Shown here: in pieces, positions 8,386-16,558 of the stretch | Layout: each line of letters begins with the position of its first letter | Position numbering within the stretch: position 1 is the stretch's first letter | NCBI GenBank assembly: GCA_003135595.1 | Contig: PLCI01000143.1 | Location: 1-25,913, forward strand | Direction of reading: 5' to 3' | Source: Acidimicrobiaceae bacterium | GTDB lineage: Bacteria > Actinomycetota > Acidimicrobiia > Acidimicrobiales > RAAP-2 | DNA length: 25,913 bases | Notes under the pieces: generated by a model | Database searches by the model: none | Told to the model about the DNA's origin: nothing | What the model saw: only the letters and a program-made list of their open reading frames with translations | Program-made: the position numbers and the translations under genes

Positions 8386-9054
8386 ATGGATCCCCGGGCC
8401 GAGCGCACGAGCCGGCGGCTCCGCGACCGTGAGTTCGTGGTCGGTGCGCTCTCCGGGATCATTGCAATCGCCGCTCTGATCGTCGGCTCCGAGCAGGGAG
8501 GCTTCAGCGGGCCGGCCCTCCATCCCAAGGTCTTCGCCTGGGTCTCGGCCACGGTGCTGCTCGTGTTCGGCGTCGTCGCCTCGCGCAGCCTCGCGTCGGG
8601 CCTGGGCGGCGTCGCCACCAAACGCACCTTCGCGACCGCAGGTGCTGCGGTCCGCCTCTTGCTGACGGGGCTCGGGCTCGTGATCGTCCTCTTCGGGGTG
8701 TTTGCCGTCCTCGGCGTGTCCGTCAGCCACCTGCTGATCGGTGCCGGGCTCGCGGGCATCGTGCTCGGGATCGCCGCGCAGCAGTCGCTCGGCAACGTCT
8801 TCGCCGCGATCGTCCTGTTGTTCGCGAGGCCGTTCGCGGTCGGTGACCACATCCGGATCCGTTCCGGCGCCATGGGCGGGATCCTGGACGTGTGGGTGCT
8901 CGAGGTGGGGCTCACGTACGTGACCGTTCGAACCGACGAGGGTCTTCTGAAGCTCCCGAACTCCGCGGTGCTCGCAGCAGGGATAGGCCAACTCTCCCGG
9001 ACGCCCGACGACCAGCAGACGCTGCCTGGCGTCGAGCCGCAGGGCACGGAGTGA
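8386..9054 (+). CDS. Small-conductance mechanosensitive channel (MscS family)
   Basis: A 222-residue channel protein. Helices at about 18-35, 49-65 and 85-108 precede the pore-lining helix TM3. TM3 is visible as LLIGAGLAGIVLGIAAQQSL followed by GNVFAAIVLLFARPFAVGDHI, with the Ala/Gly packing pattern and the GNVFAAI kink. The middle beta domain follows (FAVGDHIRI, EVGLTYVTVRTDEGLLKLPN). The protein ends soon after this domain and lacks most of the alpha/beta C-terminal cage of E. coli MscS, which is common in short actinobacterial members. Role: release of solutes on hypo-osmotic shock, in the cytoplasmic membrane. It is divergent from the dehalogenase-like gene and 97 bases before the hydrolase. 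Confidence 0.9.
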   Translation: MDPRAERTSRRLRDREFVVGALSGIIAIAALIVGSEQGGFSGPALHPKVFAWVSATVLLVFGVVASRSLASGLGGVATKRTFATAGAAVRLLLTGLGLVIVLFGVFAVLGVSVSHLLIGAGLAGIVLGIAAQQSLGNVFAAIVLLFARPFAVGDHIRIRSGAMGGILDVWVLEVGLTYVTVRTDEGLLKLPNSAVLAAGIGQLSRTPDDQQTLPGVEPQGTE

Positions 9055-9138
9055 GCAGACGTGCCACGCGATGTCGTCGCGATCGGCGCGTTGTCACCGA
9101 GGCAGCGCGGACTGCAAGGGCGACGACCCACGCGCCGA

Positions 9139-9144
9139 TAGCGT
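9139..9144 (+). promoter_or_regulatory. TANNNT -10 element for a leaderless transcript (alpha/beta hydrolase)
   Basis: TAGCGT ends seven bases before the ATG at 9152; no ribosome binding site is visible. It suggests the hydrolase can be transcribed separately from the MscS gene. Confidence 0.5.
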
Positions 9145-9151
9145 CGATGCC

Positions 9152-9880
9152 ATGATCGTGTTCGTCCACGGCGTCCCTGAGACCGAGGCCATCTGGGATC
9201 AGGTCAGATCGCACCTCGGTGCGGAATCGGTTGCCGTGTCGCTGCCCGGATTTGGCAGTGCGAGGCCTGCTGGCTTCGGGGCAACGAAGGACGACTACGC
9301 AGCATGGCTCCTCGCCGAGCTCGACTCGATCGACGGGCCGATCGACCTCGTCGGCCACGACTGGGGGGCGACGCTCACCAACCGAATCGTGACCACGCAT
9401 GGCGACCGCATCAGGTCGTGGGTCACTGATGGCCTGATGCATCCCGACTACGAGTGGCACGAATTCGCAAAGGTCTGGCAGACGCCGGACGAGGGCGAGG
9501 CTTTCTGGTCCCAGATGCTCGCAACGCCGGTCGACCAGCAGGCCGAGATCTTCGAGGGCTTTGGCGTGCCCCGCCAGGGTGCAATCGACATGCTGTCTCG
9601 GATCGACGAGACCATGGCATCGTGCATCCTCGATCTCTATCGATCGGCGACACCGAATCCCTACGCGAGCTGGAGCTACCCCATGGAGCCCGTGTCCGCG
9701 CCCGGGCTCGTGCTCATCGCGACCGAGGAGCCATTCGGCAACGTGGCTCTGACGCGTGAGGCGGCCGAGGCGCTTGGCGCGCGAGTCCACGTGCTCGAGG
9801 GCCTCGGCCACTGGTGGGCGCTGCAGGCGCCGGCAGAGGCAGCGTCGGTCCTCCGCGACTTCCACGCGTCGCAGCGCTGA
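9152..9880 (+). CDS. Alpha/beta hydrolase, epoxide-hydrolase/haloalkane-dehalogenase type
   Basis: 242 residues with no signal peptide. The ATG at 9152 was chosen because the protein then starts with strand MIVFVHGVPE, the first core strand and the HGxP oxyanion-hole motif; the frame upstream has no homology-like sequence. The nucleophile elbow is VGHDWGA with Asp70. This places it in the Asp-nucleophile group (epoxide hydrolases, haloalkane and fluoroacetate dehalogenases), not the Ser esterases. The likely catalytic His is H220 (GLGHWWALQAP), and the acid is probably in ATEEPFGN. The cap region (about 105-175) has several Tyr (YEWHEF, DLYRSATPNPYASWSYP) that could be the epoxide-activating pair. 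The substrate is unknown. It lies 1 kb from a halohydrin-dehalogenase-like gene, which fits epoxide hydrolysis. Confidence 0.8.
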   Translation: MIVFVHGVPETEAIWDQVRSHLGAESVAVSLPGFGSARPAGFGATKDDYAAWLLAELDSIDGPIDLVGHDWGATLTNRIVTTHGDRIRSWVTDGLMHPDYEWHEFAKVWQTPDEGEAFWSQMLATPVDQQAEIFEGFGVPRQGAIDMLSRIDETMASCILDLYRSATPNPYASWSYPMEPVSAPGLVLIATEEPFGNVALTREAAEALGARVHVLEGLGHWWALQAPAEAASVLRDFHASQR

Positions 9881-9908
9881 GTCCTGGCTCCCGCTCGCGC
9901 GCTCGATC

Positions 9909-9932
9909 GGACCGACTCGTCCCGAGCGGTCC
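9909..9932. terminator. Bidirectional terminator hairpin
   Basis: GGACCG-A-CTCG (9909-9919) folds onto CGAG-CGGTCC (9923-9932) with a three-base loop and one bulged A, a 10-bp stem. It sits between the convergent hydrolase and ABC permease genes. There is no T-run. Confidence 0.6.
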
Positions 9933-9950
9933 TGGAATGTCCGGACTTCG

Positions 9951-11249
9951 TCAGCGCGACCCGCGCGAGACCAGCTCTCGGAGCCGGACCCGCTGGCCGG
10001 TCTGGAGGATCGCCCTGCGGTAGATGTCCGAAGCCAGTCGCGCGACAAGGACCGTGCTGGCGACGCTCACGATCGCCGAGGCGGCGAACTCCCACCAGGT
10101 CACCTCGCCGAAGCCGACGAGGACGGGCATGGCGAACGGCGCCGTCGGGGGGAGGTAGGCGAGGACTTTGAAGAGCCCCGACGCGCTTCCCGTAGAGACA
10201 GTCGTGATCGCCGTGACGTAGCCGAAGATGATCGGAATGCTCAGGGGGAACGCGAGGCTCTGCACCTGGTCCTGCCGCTCGACCGTCGAGCCCGCCGCGG
10301 CGTACACCCAGCAGTAGAAGGCGTAGCCGAGCACCAGCCACAGGAAGGTCGCGGCGAGCGTCGCCGGCGCGGTGCCGTGCAGGAATGAGGAGCCGACCGC
10401 GTTGCCGAGGAGCAGCGCGAATCCCAGGATCAGCGTCGCCTGGGCGAACGCGACCATGCCGATGCCGAGGACCTTGCCGGCCAGGAGCTGCATCGGCCGC
10501 ACGGCGGCGAGCAGCACCTCGACGACACGGCTGGACTTCTCCTCCATGACGCCCATGAGGATCCACGTGTTGTACTGCGTGAGCATGACGAAGACGATGA
10601 CCAGTCCGAAGATCGACACGGAGTGAACCGGTGACTTCGCCGACCCCTTCGCGAGGGCGATCACGGTGAGCGGCTTGGCCGACAGCACCGCCGATGCCTG
10701 GGACCGTGAGATCCCCGCGGCAGCGATGGCCCTGGCGACCCCGAGGTTCCTCGCGAGCGCCTGGACGAACAGCGCGTTGGTCGACGAGTCGGTCGGGCTG
10801 ATCGCGGTCTGCACCATGAGCAGCTCGCCATTGACGAGTGCGAGGTCGAGCTGCCCGGACTGGAGCTTGCTGCGGGCTTCACCTTTGCTCGCCTCGGGGA
10901 TCATCCGGTAGCTCGCGCCAGCCTCGCTTGCAGAGGCCGCGATGAGTTGGCTCTGCAGTCTCGTGACGTGACCCACGAAGCCCACGTGCTCGGGCGTGCT
11001 GGTCGACTTGTCGAGCACGGGGATCACGATGGCGGCGGCGATGATGCCGAGGATGATCACCGTGCCGATGCGCAGGACGCGTCCTCGGAGTCGCTCTCGG
11101 ATCTCTCGTGCGCTGATCATCGCGATGTCGCTGGTCAGGGGGCCGAGCCAGAGCGGTGACGGCACCGAGGCTCGTGGCCTTCGCCGCCGGCGGAGCCAGA
11201 CGCGGATCGCGACGAGTGCGACGACGATGCCGATGACGGCGTACTTCAC
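9951..11249 (-). CDS. ABC-2 type exporter permease, NatB-like
   Basis: A 432-residue membrane subunit of an ABC-2 exporter. The GTG start (11247-11249) overlaps the ATPase stop, so translation is coupled. The first helix (YAVIGIVVALVAIRVWL) is followed by a basic loop. Then comes the usual NatB N-terminal part, with an amphipathic REIRERLRGRVLRIGTVII leading into TM. A large extracytoplasmic domain (about 95-215) follows, then five C-terminal helices. Between them lies the conserved cytoplasmic motif MGVMEEKSSRVVEVLLAAVR, followed by PMQLLAGKVLGIG, diagnostic of NatB/YhaP-type permeases. Exported substrate unknown: sodium in Bacillus NatAB, drugs or peptides in others. It forms a heteromer with the upstream ATPase. 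Confidence 0.9.
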   Translation of the reverse strand: MKYAVIGIVVALVAIRVWLRRRRRPRASVPSPLWLGPLTSDIAMISAREIRERLRGRVLRIGTVIILGIIAAAIVIPVLDKSTSTPEHVGFVGHVTRLQSQLIAASASEAGASYRMIPEASKGEARSKLQSGQLDLALVNGELLMVQTAISPTDSSTNALFVQALARNLGVARAIAAAGISRSQASAVLSAKPLTVIALAKGSAKSPVHSVSIFGLVIVFVMLTQYNTWILMGVMEEKSSRVVEVLLAAVRPMQLLAGKVLGIGMVAFAQATLILGFALLLGNAVGSSFLHGTAPATLAATFLWLVLGYAFYCWVYAAAGSTVERQDQVQSLAFPLSIPIIFGYVTAITTVSTGSASGLFKVLAYLPPTAPFAMPVLVGFGEVTWWEFAASAIVSVASTVLVARLASDIYRRAILQTGQRVRLRELVSRGSR

Positions 11250-12142
11250 ACGACCGCCTCGCGAAAGACCTCGGAGAGACGACGCCGCTCGACGACGAAC
11301 TCGGAGACCGTGCCGGCTCGCATGGCGGCGCGGAGCACCAGCTGCGGGTCCATCTCGTCGCCGAGGACGAGACGTGCCTCGCCGCCGGTCACCTCTGACA
11401 CGGTCACACCCGGCAGAGCTCGCGCCCAGTTGCCGTCTCGGTCCTCGTCGACGCGCACCACGAGTCGACTCGACCCGCTCGTCGCGAGCTCGTCGACGGT
11501 CCCGGCGATGACGAGGTGGCCGCGGTCGATGATGATGACCTCGTCGCAGAGATCCTCGACCTGATCGAGCTGATGGCTGGAGAAGAGCACGCACGTCCCC
11601 GACGACGCCAGGTCTCGGAGGACCCCGCCGATCGCGTCGATGCCAAGCGGGTCGAGCCCGGCCAGGGGCTCATCGAGGATCAGCATCTCGGGGCTGTGCG
11701 CAAGCGCCCCCGCGAGCTGGACCCGCTGCTGGTTGCCATGCGAGAGGGTCTCGACCTTCGAGCGAGTCCGGTCGGCGATGCCCAGCCGCTCGAGCCAGGT
11801 CGTCGCGGCGGCAAACGCCGCGGCGGCCGACATGTCATGCAGCCGACCCAGGTACTCGACCTGCTCGCCGACGAGCATGCCGGGGTAGAGCCCGCGCTCC
11901 TCGGGCATGTAGCCGAACCTCCGACGAATGGCCTGGTCGACCGGCAGCCCGTTCCAGGTGACGGCGCCAGCGCTGAGGTCGAGGAGGCCAAAGATCGCTC
12001 GCATCGTGGTGGTCTTGCCCGCACCGTTTGGCCCGAGGAAGCCGACGACCTTGCTTGCTGGAACGGTGAACGAGAGGTCGTCCAGCGCGTGGATCGCCCC
12101 GAAGCTCCGGCTGAGACCCTGGAGCTCCAAGACACCCGGCAC
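11246..12142 (-). CDS. ABC-2 type exporter ATPase, NatA-like
   Basis: 298 residues, powering the NatB-like permease encoded just downstream. The nucleotide-binding motifs are complete: Walker A GPNGAGKTT (residues 37-45), Q-loop region GYMPEERGLYP, signature LSHGNQQR, Walker B MLILDEPLAGLDP, and H-loop FSSHQLDQVEDL. After about residue 215 a DUF4162-type C-terminal domain follows. The glycine-free LSHGNQQ signature and the PEERGLY segment are typical of the NatA/YhaQ subgroup. The frame opens at GTG 12151, but GTG 12142 is preferred because TAGCGT lies seven bases upstream. This matches the leaderless layout seen elsewhere in the window, and neither start has a ribosome binding site. Confidence 0.9.
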   Translation of the reverse strand: MPGVLELQGLSRSFGAIHALDDLSFTVPASKVVGFLGPNGAGKTTTMRAIFGLLDLSAGAVTWNGLPVDQAIRRRFGYMPEERGLYPGMLVGEQVEYLGRLHDMSAAAAFAAATTWLERLGIADRTRSKVETLSHGNQQRVQLAGALAHSPEMLILDEPLAGLDPLGIDAIGGVLRDLASSGTCVLFSSHQLDQVEDLCDEVIIIDRGHLVIAGTVDELATSGSSRLVVRVDEDRDGNWARALPGVTVSEVTGGEARLVLGDEMDPQLVLRAAMRAGTVSEFVVERRRLSEVFREAVV

Positions 12143-12149
12143 TCGAGCC

Positions 12150-12155
12150 ACGCTA
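12150..12155 (-). promoter_or_regulatory. TANNNT -10 element for a leaderless transcript (ABC operon)
   Basis: On the minus strand TAGCGT ends seven bases before the GTG at 12142. It overlaps the alternative GTG at 12151 and so decides the start. Confidence 0.45.
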
Positions 12156-12202
12156 CTGAGTGACCGCGGGACGATCGTGATCGACGACCTCGACGCCGCG
12201 TC

Positions 12203-14161
12203 TCAGGTGACGGTCAGCGCCGACCTGTCTGCTGAGGGCAGGAAGTGTGCGTCGCCGCCATAGCGTCCGAACACGACCTGGCGGCCCCGTTGCGAGGTCG
12301 TCGCCGAGCACGATCCTGTCCCCGAGACAAGGCGGGCAGTGCAGACGACCTTGCCGGCGACGCCGATGCTCACGGCACCCGAAGGGATCACGCCGGTGCC
12401 GAGGACCGAGACGTCGTAGGTGACGCTGCCGCCGAGCGGCACCGATCCGGGGTGCACGGTCACCGTCGTCGTCGACCTGCCTCGCATCACGACGACGGGG
12501 ATTCTCGTCGAGGACGGGGCGTCACTGGTGCTGCCCAGGTACCGGGCGGTGACGACGTGCGACCCGACCGGCGTGTAGCTCGTCTTGCAGCTCGCGCTTC
12601 CTCTCGCGATCGTGGCGGCGCAGAGCAGCTGGGCACCGATCGAGAACGTGACGCCACCCATGGGGGCGCCGACAGCTGCCTGGACGGTGGCGGCGTAGGC
12701 GACCTCGGTGCCGTACCGGGCTAGTGCGGGCGAGGCGACGGTCGTGGTCGTCGTCGCGGGCAGCACGAGGCTCCCCGCGCTCGTGAACTTCACGGCGTCG
12801 GCCGCGACGTCGGTGGAGCCGGCCGGGTCGCTGCTGGCGTTGGTGAGCCGCACGCTGATGCTGCCCGAGATCCCCGTCGTGAACTGCCCCAGGCTGACCC
12901 ATTGGTTGGGGAGCGATGCCTGGTTGACCGCGACGTCGTGCGTCCCCGTGGCGTCGGAGACGACGTAGGTGACGTGTGCCGTCGCGTACTTCGCGGGGAC
13001 GAACGCTTGCACGCCATAGGTGCCGGGGGAGAGCGTGGGCGACCACTGTGCGGCGGCAGGGCCGGCGAGCCCGCCCGAGCTGGCCCACTGCGCGTCTCTT
13101 TTCAACCCGTACGGGGCGCCGGCGTGCCAGGACTGTGCGGGGCCCGACACGACGAAGCCCGCGCCGCCGGGACCGACGGTGTCCACGGGATAGGCGATCG
13201 AGCTGCTGACCCTCTCGAACTCGATCGCGTCCACGCCCAAGTAGGTCGATGCGAGCGGATCCGAGCTGGTGTCGCCGACGTGGACGCTGATGGGGCCGGC
13301 CGCCCCTGCCGTGAAGAGGCCGAGCGGCACCCACTTGCCCGAGTAGGGAGCCTGGTCGATCGGCACCTTGTGCGTTCCGGTGGCGTCGCGGACGACGTAG
13401 GTGACGCTCGCGTCCGCGAAGCTCGCCGGCACGTAGGCCAGGACGTTGTAGCTCCCCGCGCCGAGCGTCGGCGCCCAGGTTGCGCCATTGGCCCCTGTCG
13501 GGCCATTCGAGTAGGTCCATCGAGCGTCGCCCTCGAGTCCGAACGGTGCACTGGAGTGCCAGTACTGCGGTGGCCCGTTGAGCGTGAAGCCGTTGTCCGC
13601 GCCCGGACCGAGCGTGTGCGCGGGATAGGTGATGATCACGTTGCTGCCCCACGCCTTCGGGGGCGCGGCGACCGTGGCGACTGTCCCGGAGAACCAGCCC
13701 TTCCCGTAGCCGTAGTGCCCCGCAGCCCACGATGAGTCCCAGATCGCCTTCGCCGTGACACTCGGGGCGGCCGACGCCGCAAGGTCCTTCGCGATCGCCG
13801 GGTAGCCGTAGCCCTTGTACTCCAGGTTCGCCGCGACGTAGTACGCCGCGTCGACGACATTCGCGTAGCTGCCCAGCCCCGAGCCGCCGCCCGAGCCGAG
13901 CCCGTTGTTGAGCGGGTTGTTGCGATTCCACCAGTGCGTGCTCGGCTCTTCGGAGTCCATCCACTGCGTCATCACCGCCAGGTTGTTCGCGGTGCTCGGC
14001 CACCCACCGTCCTGGAGGACGAGGTACGACCAGTCGTAGTTCGTCGACAGCCCGTTCCCTGAGAACTCCGTCGCGGCGAGCGCGCTCGGAGCGCCGGCCA
14101 AGACGGGGGCCGTCGCGATGAACAGGGTCGCCACGGCCAAGCCAAGGACCCTTTTCCGCAT
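12203..14161 (-). CDS. Secreted multidomain protein: lysozyme-like, two golvesin-like and two Ig-like domains
   Basis: 652 residues. A signal peptide (RKRVLGLAVATLFIATAPVL, cleaved near ALAA-TE) precedes four kinds of region. Residues ~31-165 (WMDSEEPSTHWWNRNNPLNN, YVAANLEYKGYGYPAIAKDL, then SWAAGHYGYG) resemble the NNPLN / GHYG part of phage-type endolysins and lysozyme-like domains. A Glu pair lies at 71-72, but the catalytic residue is unproven. Residues 179-316 and 324-460 are two copies of a beta-sandwich module. Both contain TYVVxDATGTH, a W-V-x-L-G-x-F-T motif and a D-A-x-x-F end, as in golvesin/Xly carbohydrate-binding modules. Residues ~468-560 and ~562-652 are two Ig-like (Big_3-type) domains. 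A cell-wall-binding and possibly wall-cleaving exported protein is inferred. Confidence 0.8.
   Translation of the reverse strand: MRKRVLGLAVATLFIATAPVLAGAPSALAATEFSGNGLSTNYDWSYLVLQDGGWPSTANNLAVMTQWMDSEEPSTHWWNRNNPLNNGLGSGGGSGLGSYANVVDAAYYVAANLEYKGYGYPAIAKDLAASAAPSVTAKAIWDSSWAAGHYGYGKGWFSGTVATVAAPPKAWGSNVIITYPAHTLGPGADNGFTLNGPPQYWHSSAPFGLEGDARWTYSNGPTGANGATWAPTLGAGSYNVLAYVPASFADASVTYVVRDATGTHKVPIDQAPYSGKWVPLGLFTAGAAGPISVHVGDTSSDPLASTYLGVDAIEFERVSSSIAYPVDTVGPGGAGFVVSGPAQSWHAGAPYGLKRDAQWASSGGLAGPAAAQWSPTLSPGTYGVQAFVPAKYATAHVTYVVSDATGTHDVAVNQASLPNQWVSLGQFTTGISGSISVRLTNASSDPAGSTDVAADAVKFTSAGSLVLPATTTTTVASPALARYGTEVAYAATVQAAVGAPMGGVTFSIGAQLLCAATIARGSASCKTSYTPVGSHVVTARYLGSTSDAPSSTRIPVVVMRGRSTTTVTVHPGSVPLGGSVTYDVSVLGTGVIPSGAVSIGVAGKVVCTARLVSGTGSCSATTSQRGRQVVFGRYGGDAHFLPSADRSALTVT
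12782..13627 (-). repeat. Two tandem golvesin-like modules within the secreted protein gene
   Basis: Codons 179-316 (about 13627-13214) and 324-460 (about 13192-12782) encode clearly related modules. Shared pairs include TYVVRDATGTHKV with TYVVSDATGTHDV, and WVPLGLFTAG with WVSLGQFTTG. This is an internal duplication that has diverged at the protein level. Confidence 0.8.
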
Positions 14162-14168
14162 GTGGTCG

Positions 14169-14174
14169 AACGTA
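14169..14174 (-). promoter_or_regulatory. TANNNT -10 element for a leaderless transcript (secreted golvesin-domain protein)
   Basis: On the minus strand TACGTT ends seven bases before the ATG at 14161, and no ribosome binding site is present. A TTGACA hexamer lies further upstream (plus 14184-14189), but at only about nine bases it is too close to be a matched -35. Confidence 0.45.
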
Positions 14175-14338
14175 CCAAACCCCTGTCAATTGAGGCACAA
14201 GCGCCGCACTACGCAGCACCCTGACGATCGATCGTCGACAAGGAGTTGACACAGACAACGAAGACGGAGCAGGCGTCGGGCAGGCACGATGGATGCCAGA
14301 ATCATCGCCAGAAGTGCCGCGGCGATTCGGGGTCGACC

Positions 14339-14803
14339 TTGCCATCACGAAATGAGGACACGACGTCGGCACAACTTCTCGAGCTGCTGGCAGCCAACTG
14401 GTCCGGCACCTATCGCCTCTGGCTGGAGCCCGAGGTGCTGCGGGTCCAGGGCGACTCGTCGTGCACGGGAAGGCGCCTCTTCGGCGGGCGATTCGTCGCG
14501 CTCGAGTACGACTGGACCGACCTCGACGGGCCGCAGTCGGGCAGCATGCTGCTGGGTTGCGCCGACGACGGCACCTGGCAGATGGCGTGGATCGACACGT
14601 GGCACAACGGGAACTCGATCACCTTCAGCACCGGCACGGCGGCGATCGACGTGCTGTGCAGCTACGGGCCGCCGGACGAGCCGTGGGGCTGGCGAACGAC
14701 CTTCGACGTGTCGCCGGAAGAGCTCGTCATCACTGCCTGGAACGTCACGCCAGGCGGAGAGGCTGCGAAGGCAACCGAAGCCGCGTACCGCAGGGCGGGC
14801 TGA
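14339..14803 (+). CDS. DUF1579 family protein
   Basis: About 154 residues, soluble, one beta-barrel-like domain. It shows the family's conserved run: an N-terminal helix (AQLLELLAANWSGTYRLWLE), the strand RFVALEYDWTDLDGPQSGSM, and WQMAWIDTWHNG. After these come PWGWRTTFD and ITAWNVTPGGEAAKATEAAY at the end. The function of DUF1579 proteins is not known to me; some are loosely linked to lipocalin-like folds. The start is uncertain. TTG 14339 gives the usual family length, while TTG 14246 would add 31 residues of atypical sequence with AAGGAG directly touching the codon. It lies 58 bases before peptidase E. Confidence 0.75.
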   Translation: MPSRNEDTTSAQLLELLAANWSGTYRLWLEPEVLRVQGDSSCTGRRLFGGRFVALEYDWTDLDGPQSGSMLLGCADDGTWQMAWIDTWHNGNSITFSTGTAAIDVLCSYGPPDEPWGWRTTFDVSPEELVITAWNVTPGGEAAKATEAAYRRAG

Positions 14804-14849
14804 GCTCGCTCGCCTGCTCAAAGGCACGATCCGGGTGATCCGGCCTCGG

Positions 14850-14855
14850 TAAGGT
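14850..14855 (+). promoter_or_regulatory. TANNNT -10 element for a leaderless transcript (peptidase E gene)
   Basis: TAAGGT ends exactly six bases before the GTG at 14862. The AAGG inside it could also act as a weak ribosome binding site, so the reading is ambiguous. Confidence 0.4.
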
Positions 14856-14861
14856 CTCGCC

Positions 14862-15608
14862 GTGACCGCACCGACCCGACGGATCCTGGCGACCTCTGCC
14901 GGCTTCGTCGACTCGGGGGTCCAGCAGCAGGTGCGGCTCGGCGCGACCGTGCTGCGAGGCCTGGCGCTGACGGGCAAGTCGCGCCCGAGGGCTTGCCTCG
15001 TCTACACGGCGACCGGCGACGACAACATGTACTACGCCTTGAGCTACGAGGCCTTCAACGCCGCTGGCTGCGACGTCACGCAGCTGCGGCTCTTCCCGCA
15101 GCCGTCGGCCGATCCCGAGGAGCGGCTCTGCGGCAGTGACTTCGTCTGGGTCGGCGGGGGATCCGTGGCGAACCTGCTCGCCGTCTGGGCGCTGCACGGC
15201 GTCGGCGACGCGATGCGCGCTGCATGGGAGCGGGGTGTGATCCTCGGCGGCGTGTCCGCGGGGAGCGTGTGCTGGCACGTCGGCGGCACGACCGACTCAT
15301 TCGGCCAGCAGCTGCGCCCCGTGACGAACGGCCTCGGCTTCCTGCCCTACGCCAACGGCGTGCACTACGACGCCGAGGCGCAGCGCCGCCCGCTCCTGCA
15401 CGAGCTGATGCTGGACGGCACGCTGCCCGAGCTCGCCTATGCCACCGACAACGGGATCGGCATCCTCTACGAGGGACTGGAGCCGACGGAGGTCATCTCG
15501 GATCACACGGACGGCGATCCCGAGCGCGGCGCCTACGTCGTACGTCGAACTGCCGACGGCATCGACGAGGTGAGGCTCGCCCCTGGCTCGAATCCACGGG
15601 CGCACTAG
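14862..15608 (+). CDS. Peptidase E (S51 family) / cyanophycinase-like peptidase
   Basis: 248 residues with a class-I glutamine-amidotransferase-like fold. The catalytic Ser132 sits in the elbow GGVSAGSVCWH (G-x-S-A-G-S), and the likely His168 is in NGVHYDAEAQR. A conserved FVWVGGGSVANLLAVW strand-turn-helix forms the other side of the active site. The N-terminus RRILATSAGFVDSG and the middle DYNMYY-like segment (GDDNMYYALSYEAF) are those of actinobacterial peptidase E proteins. The known activity of S51 members is cleavage after N-terminal Asp; the physiological substrate here is unknown. It is cytoplasmic with no signal peptide. The start is GTG, and a strong hairpin follows the stop. Confidence 0.85.
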   Translation: MTAPTRRILATSAGFVDSGVQQQVRLGATVLRGLALTGKSRPRACLVYTATGDDNMYYALSYEAFNAAGCDVTQLRLFPQPSADPEERLCGSDFVWVGGGSVANLLAVWALHGVGDAMRAAWERGVILGGVSAGSVCWHVGGTTDSFGQQLRPVTNGLGFLPYANGVHYDAEAQRRPLLHELMLDGTLPELAYATDNGIGILYEGLEPTEVISDHTDGDPERGAYVVRRTADGIDEVRLAPGSNPRAH

Positions 15609-15635
15609 GGCGTGCACGGCTGACGGAGGCGCTGA

Positions 15636-15660
15636 GGCCGGCCGTCGCGACAGGCCGGCC
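15636..15660. terminator. Bidirectional terminator hairpin
   Basis: Two copies of the self-complementary GGCCGGCC (15636-15643 and 15653-15660) flank a nine-base loop and form an 8-bp GC stem. It sits between the convergent peptidase E and dioxygenase genes. Confidence 0.65.
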
Positions 15661-15668
15661 GCAGCTCT

Positions 15669-16481
15669 TCAGGGCTTCGCGGCGTCCCAGACGAGGTTCG
15701 ACTCGGTTGCCGTTCCCAGCACTGCCTCGCGGGGATGCGCCTTGTCGATGTGGCCGATCAGGCCCTGGTAGACCGAGTAGCCGACCAGCTCCTGGAGCCG
15801 CGGTGAGAATCGCCGCGCGATCTCGACGGGGATCCCGAGCTGCTGGTTCTCCTGCTGGCGGATGAAGCCCGCGCAGTAGTTCATCGCGATGCCAGTCCGT
15901 CGCTCGCTCGTCATGTTGGCGCCGCCGCCGTGCCAGAGGCTGCCCACCCAGACCAGCACGCTGCCGCGCGACATCTCCGCGGGGATTGTCTTGTGGTCCT
16001 CCGGATAACCGGGCGCGTTCGCCCACAGGTGCGAGCCCGGCACGAGGCGGGTCGCGCCGTTGGCCTCGGTGAAGTCCGTGATCGCCCACATGGTGTTGCA
16101 GATGATGGGGACGTGCGGCCGCGGGAGCGGGATCAGCTGGTCGTCGGCATGGAGCATCTGGGCAGCCTCGTCGGGTCCGATCGCAATGGACGAGAGCGAC
16201 GAGATCAGGAGCCCGGGATCAAGGACGCCCTCGACGACAGGGAGGACGCGGGGGTGGACCGGGATGGACTCGAATGTCGAGCCATGGACGAGCAGGTTGT
16301 AGATCCTGACGGTCCGTACGCCCTCGAAGAGGTTGTCGGCAGGCACGATGCCCAGCTCGACCTCGAGCCGGTCGAGGTCGCTCGCGATGGCGTCAAGGAG
16401 TGAGGTCTCGATGACATCCTCAAGGATCGTGAAGCCGTCCTCGGCAACGCGGCGAAGGTGCTCAGCGAGCTCGTCGGTCAT
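15669..16481 (-). CDS. Phytanoyl-CoA dioxygenase (PhyH) family protein
   Basis: 270 residues, a non-heme Fe(II)/2-oxoglutarate oxygenase. The ATG at 16479-16481 has GGGAGGG about ten bases upstream, which rules out the longer frame. The iron-binding facial triad is visible as H111-A-D113 (MLHADDQL) and H184 (GSLWHGGGANMT). An Arg ten residues later (RRTGIAMNY) should hold 2-oxoglutarate. The loop TEANGATRLVPGSHLW is the family's signature between the iron ligands. It hydroxylates an unpolarised carbon of an unknown substrate. Fatty-acyl, ectoine-like or natural-product substrates all occur in the family, and no neighbour points to one. Confidence 0.88.
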   Translation of the reverse strand: MTDELAEHLRRVAEDGFTILEDVIETSLLDAIASDLDRLEVELGIVPADNLFEGVRTVRIYNLLVHGSTFESIPVHPRVLPVVEGVLDPGLLISSLSSIAIGPDEAAQMLHADDQLIPLPRPHVPIICNTMWAITDFTEANGATRLVPGSHLWANAPGYPEDHKTIPAEMSRGSVLVWVGSLWHGGGANMTSERRTGIAMNYCAGFIRQQENQQLGIPVEIARRFSPRLQELVGYSVYQGLIGHIDKAHPREAVLGTATESNLVWDAAKP

Positions 16482-16558
16482 GGTGCAGTCCCTCCCTGGG
16501 CCTCGATCGTACGGCCAGCGGTGGCCCCATGCCCGGAGGCATCTGGTAGGAACGACGG

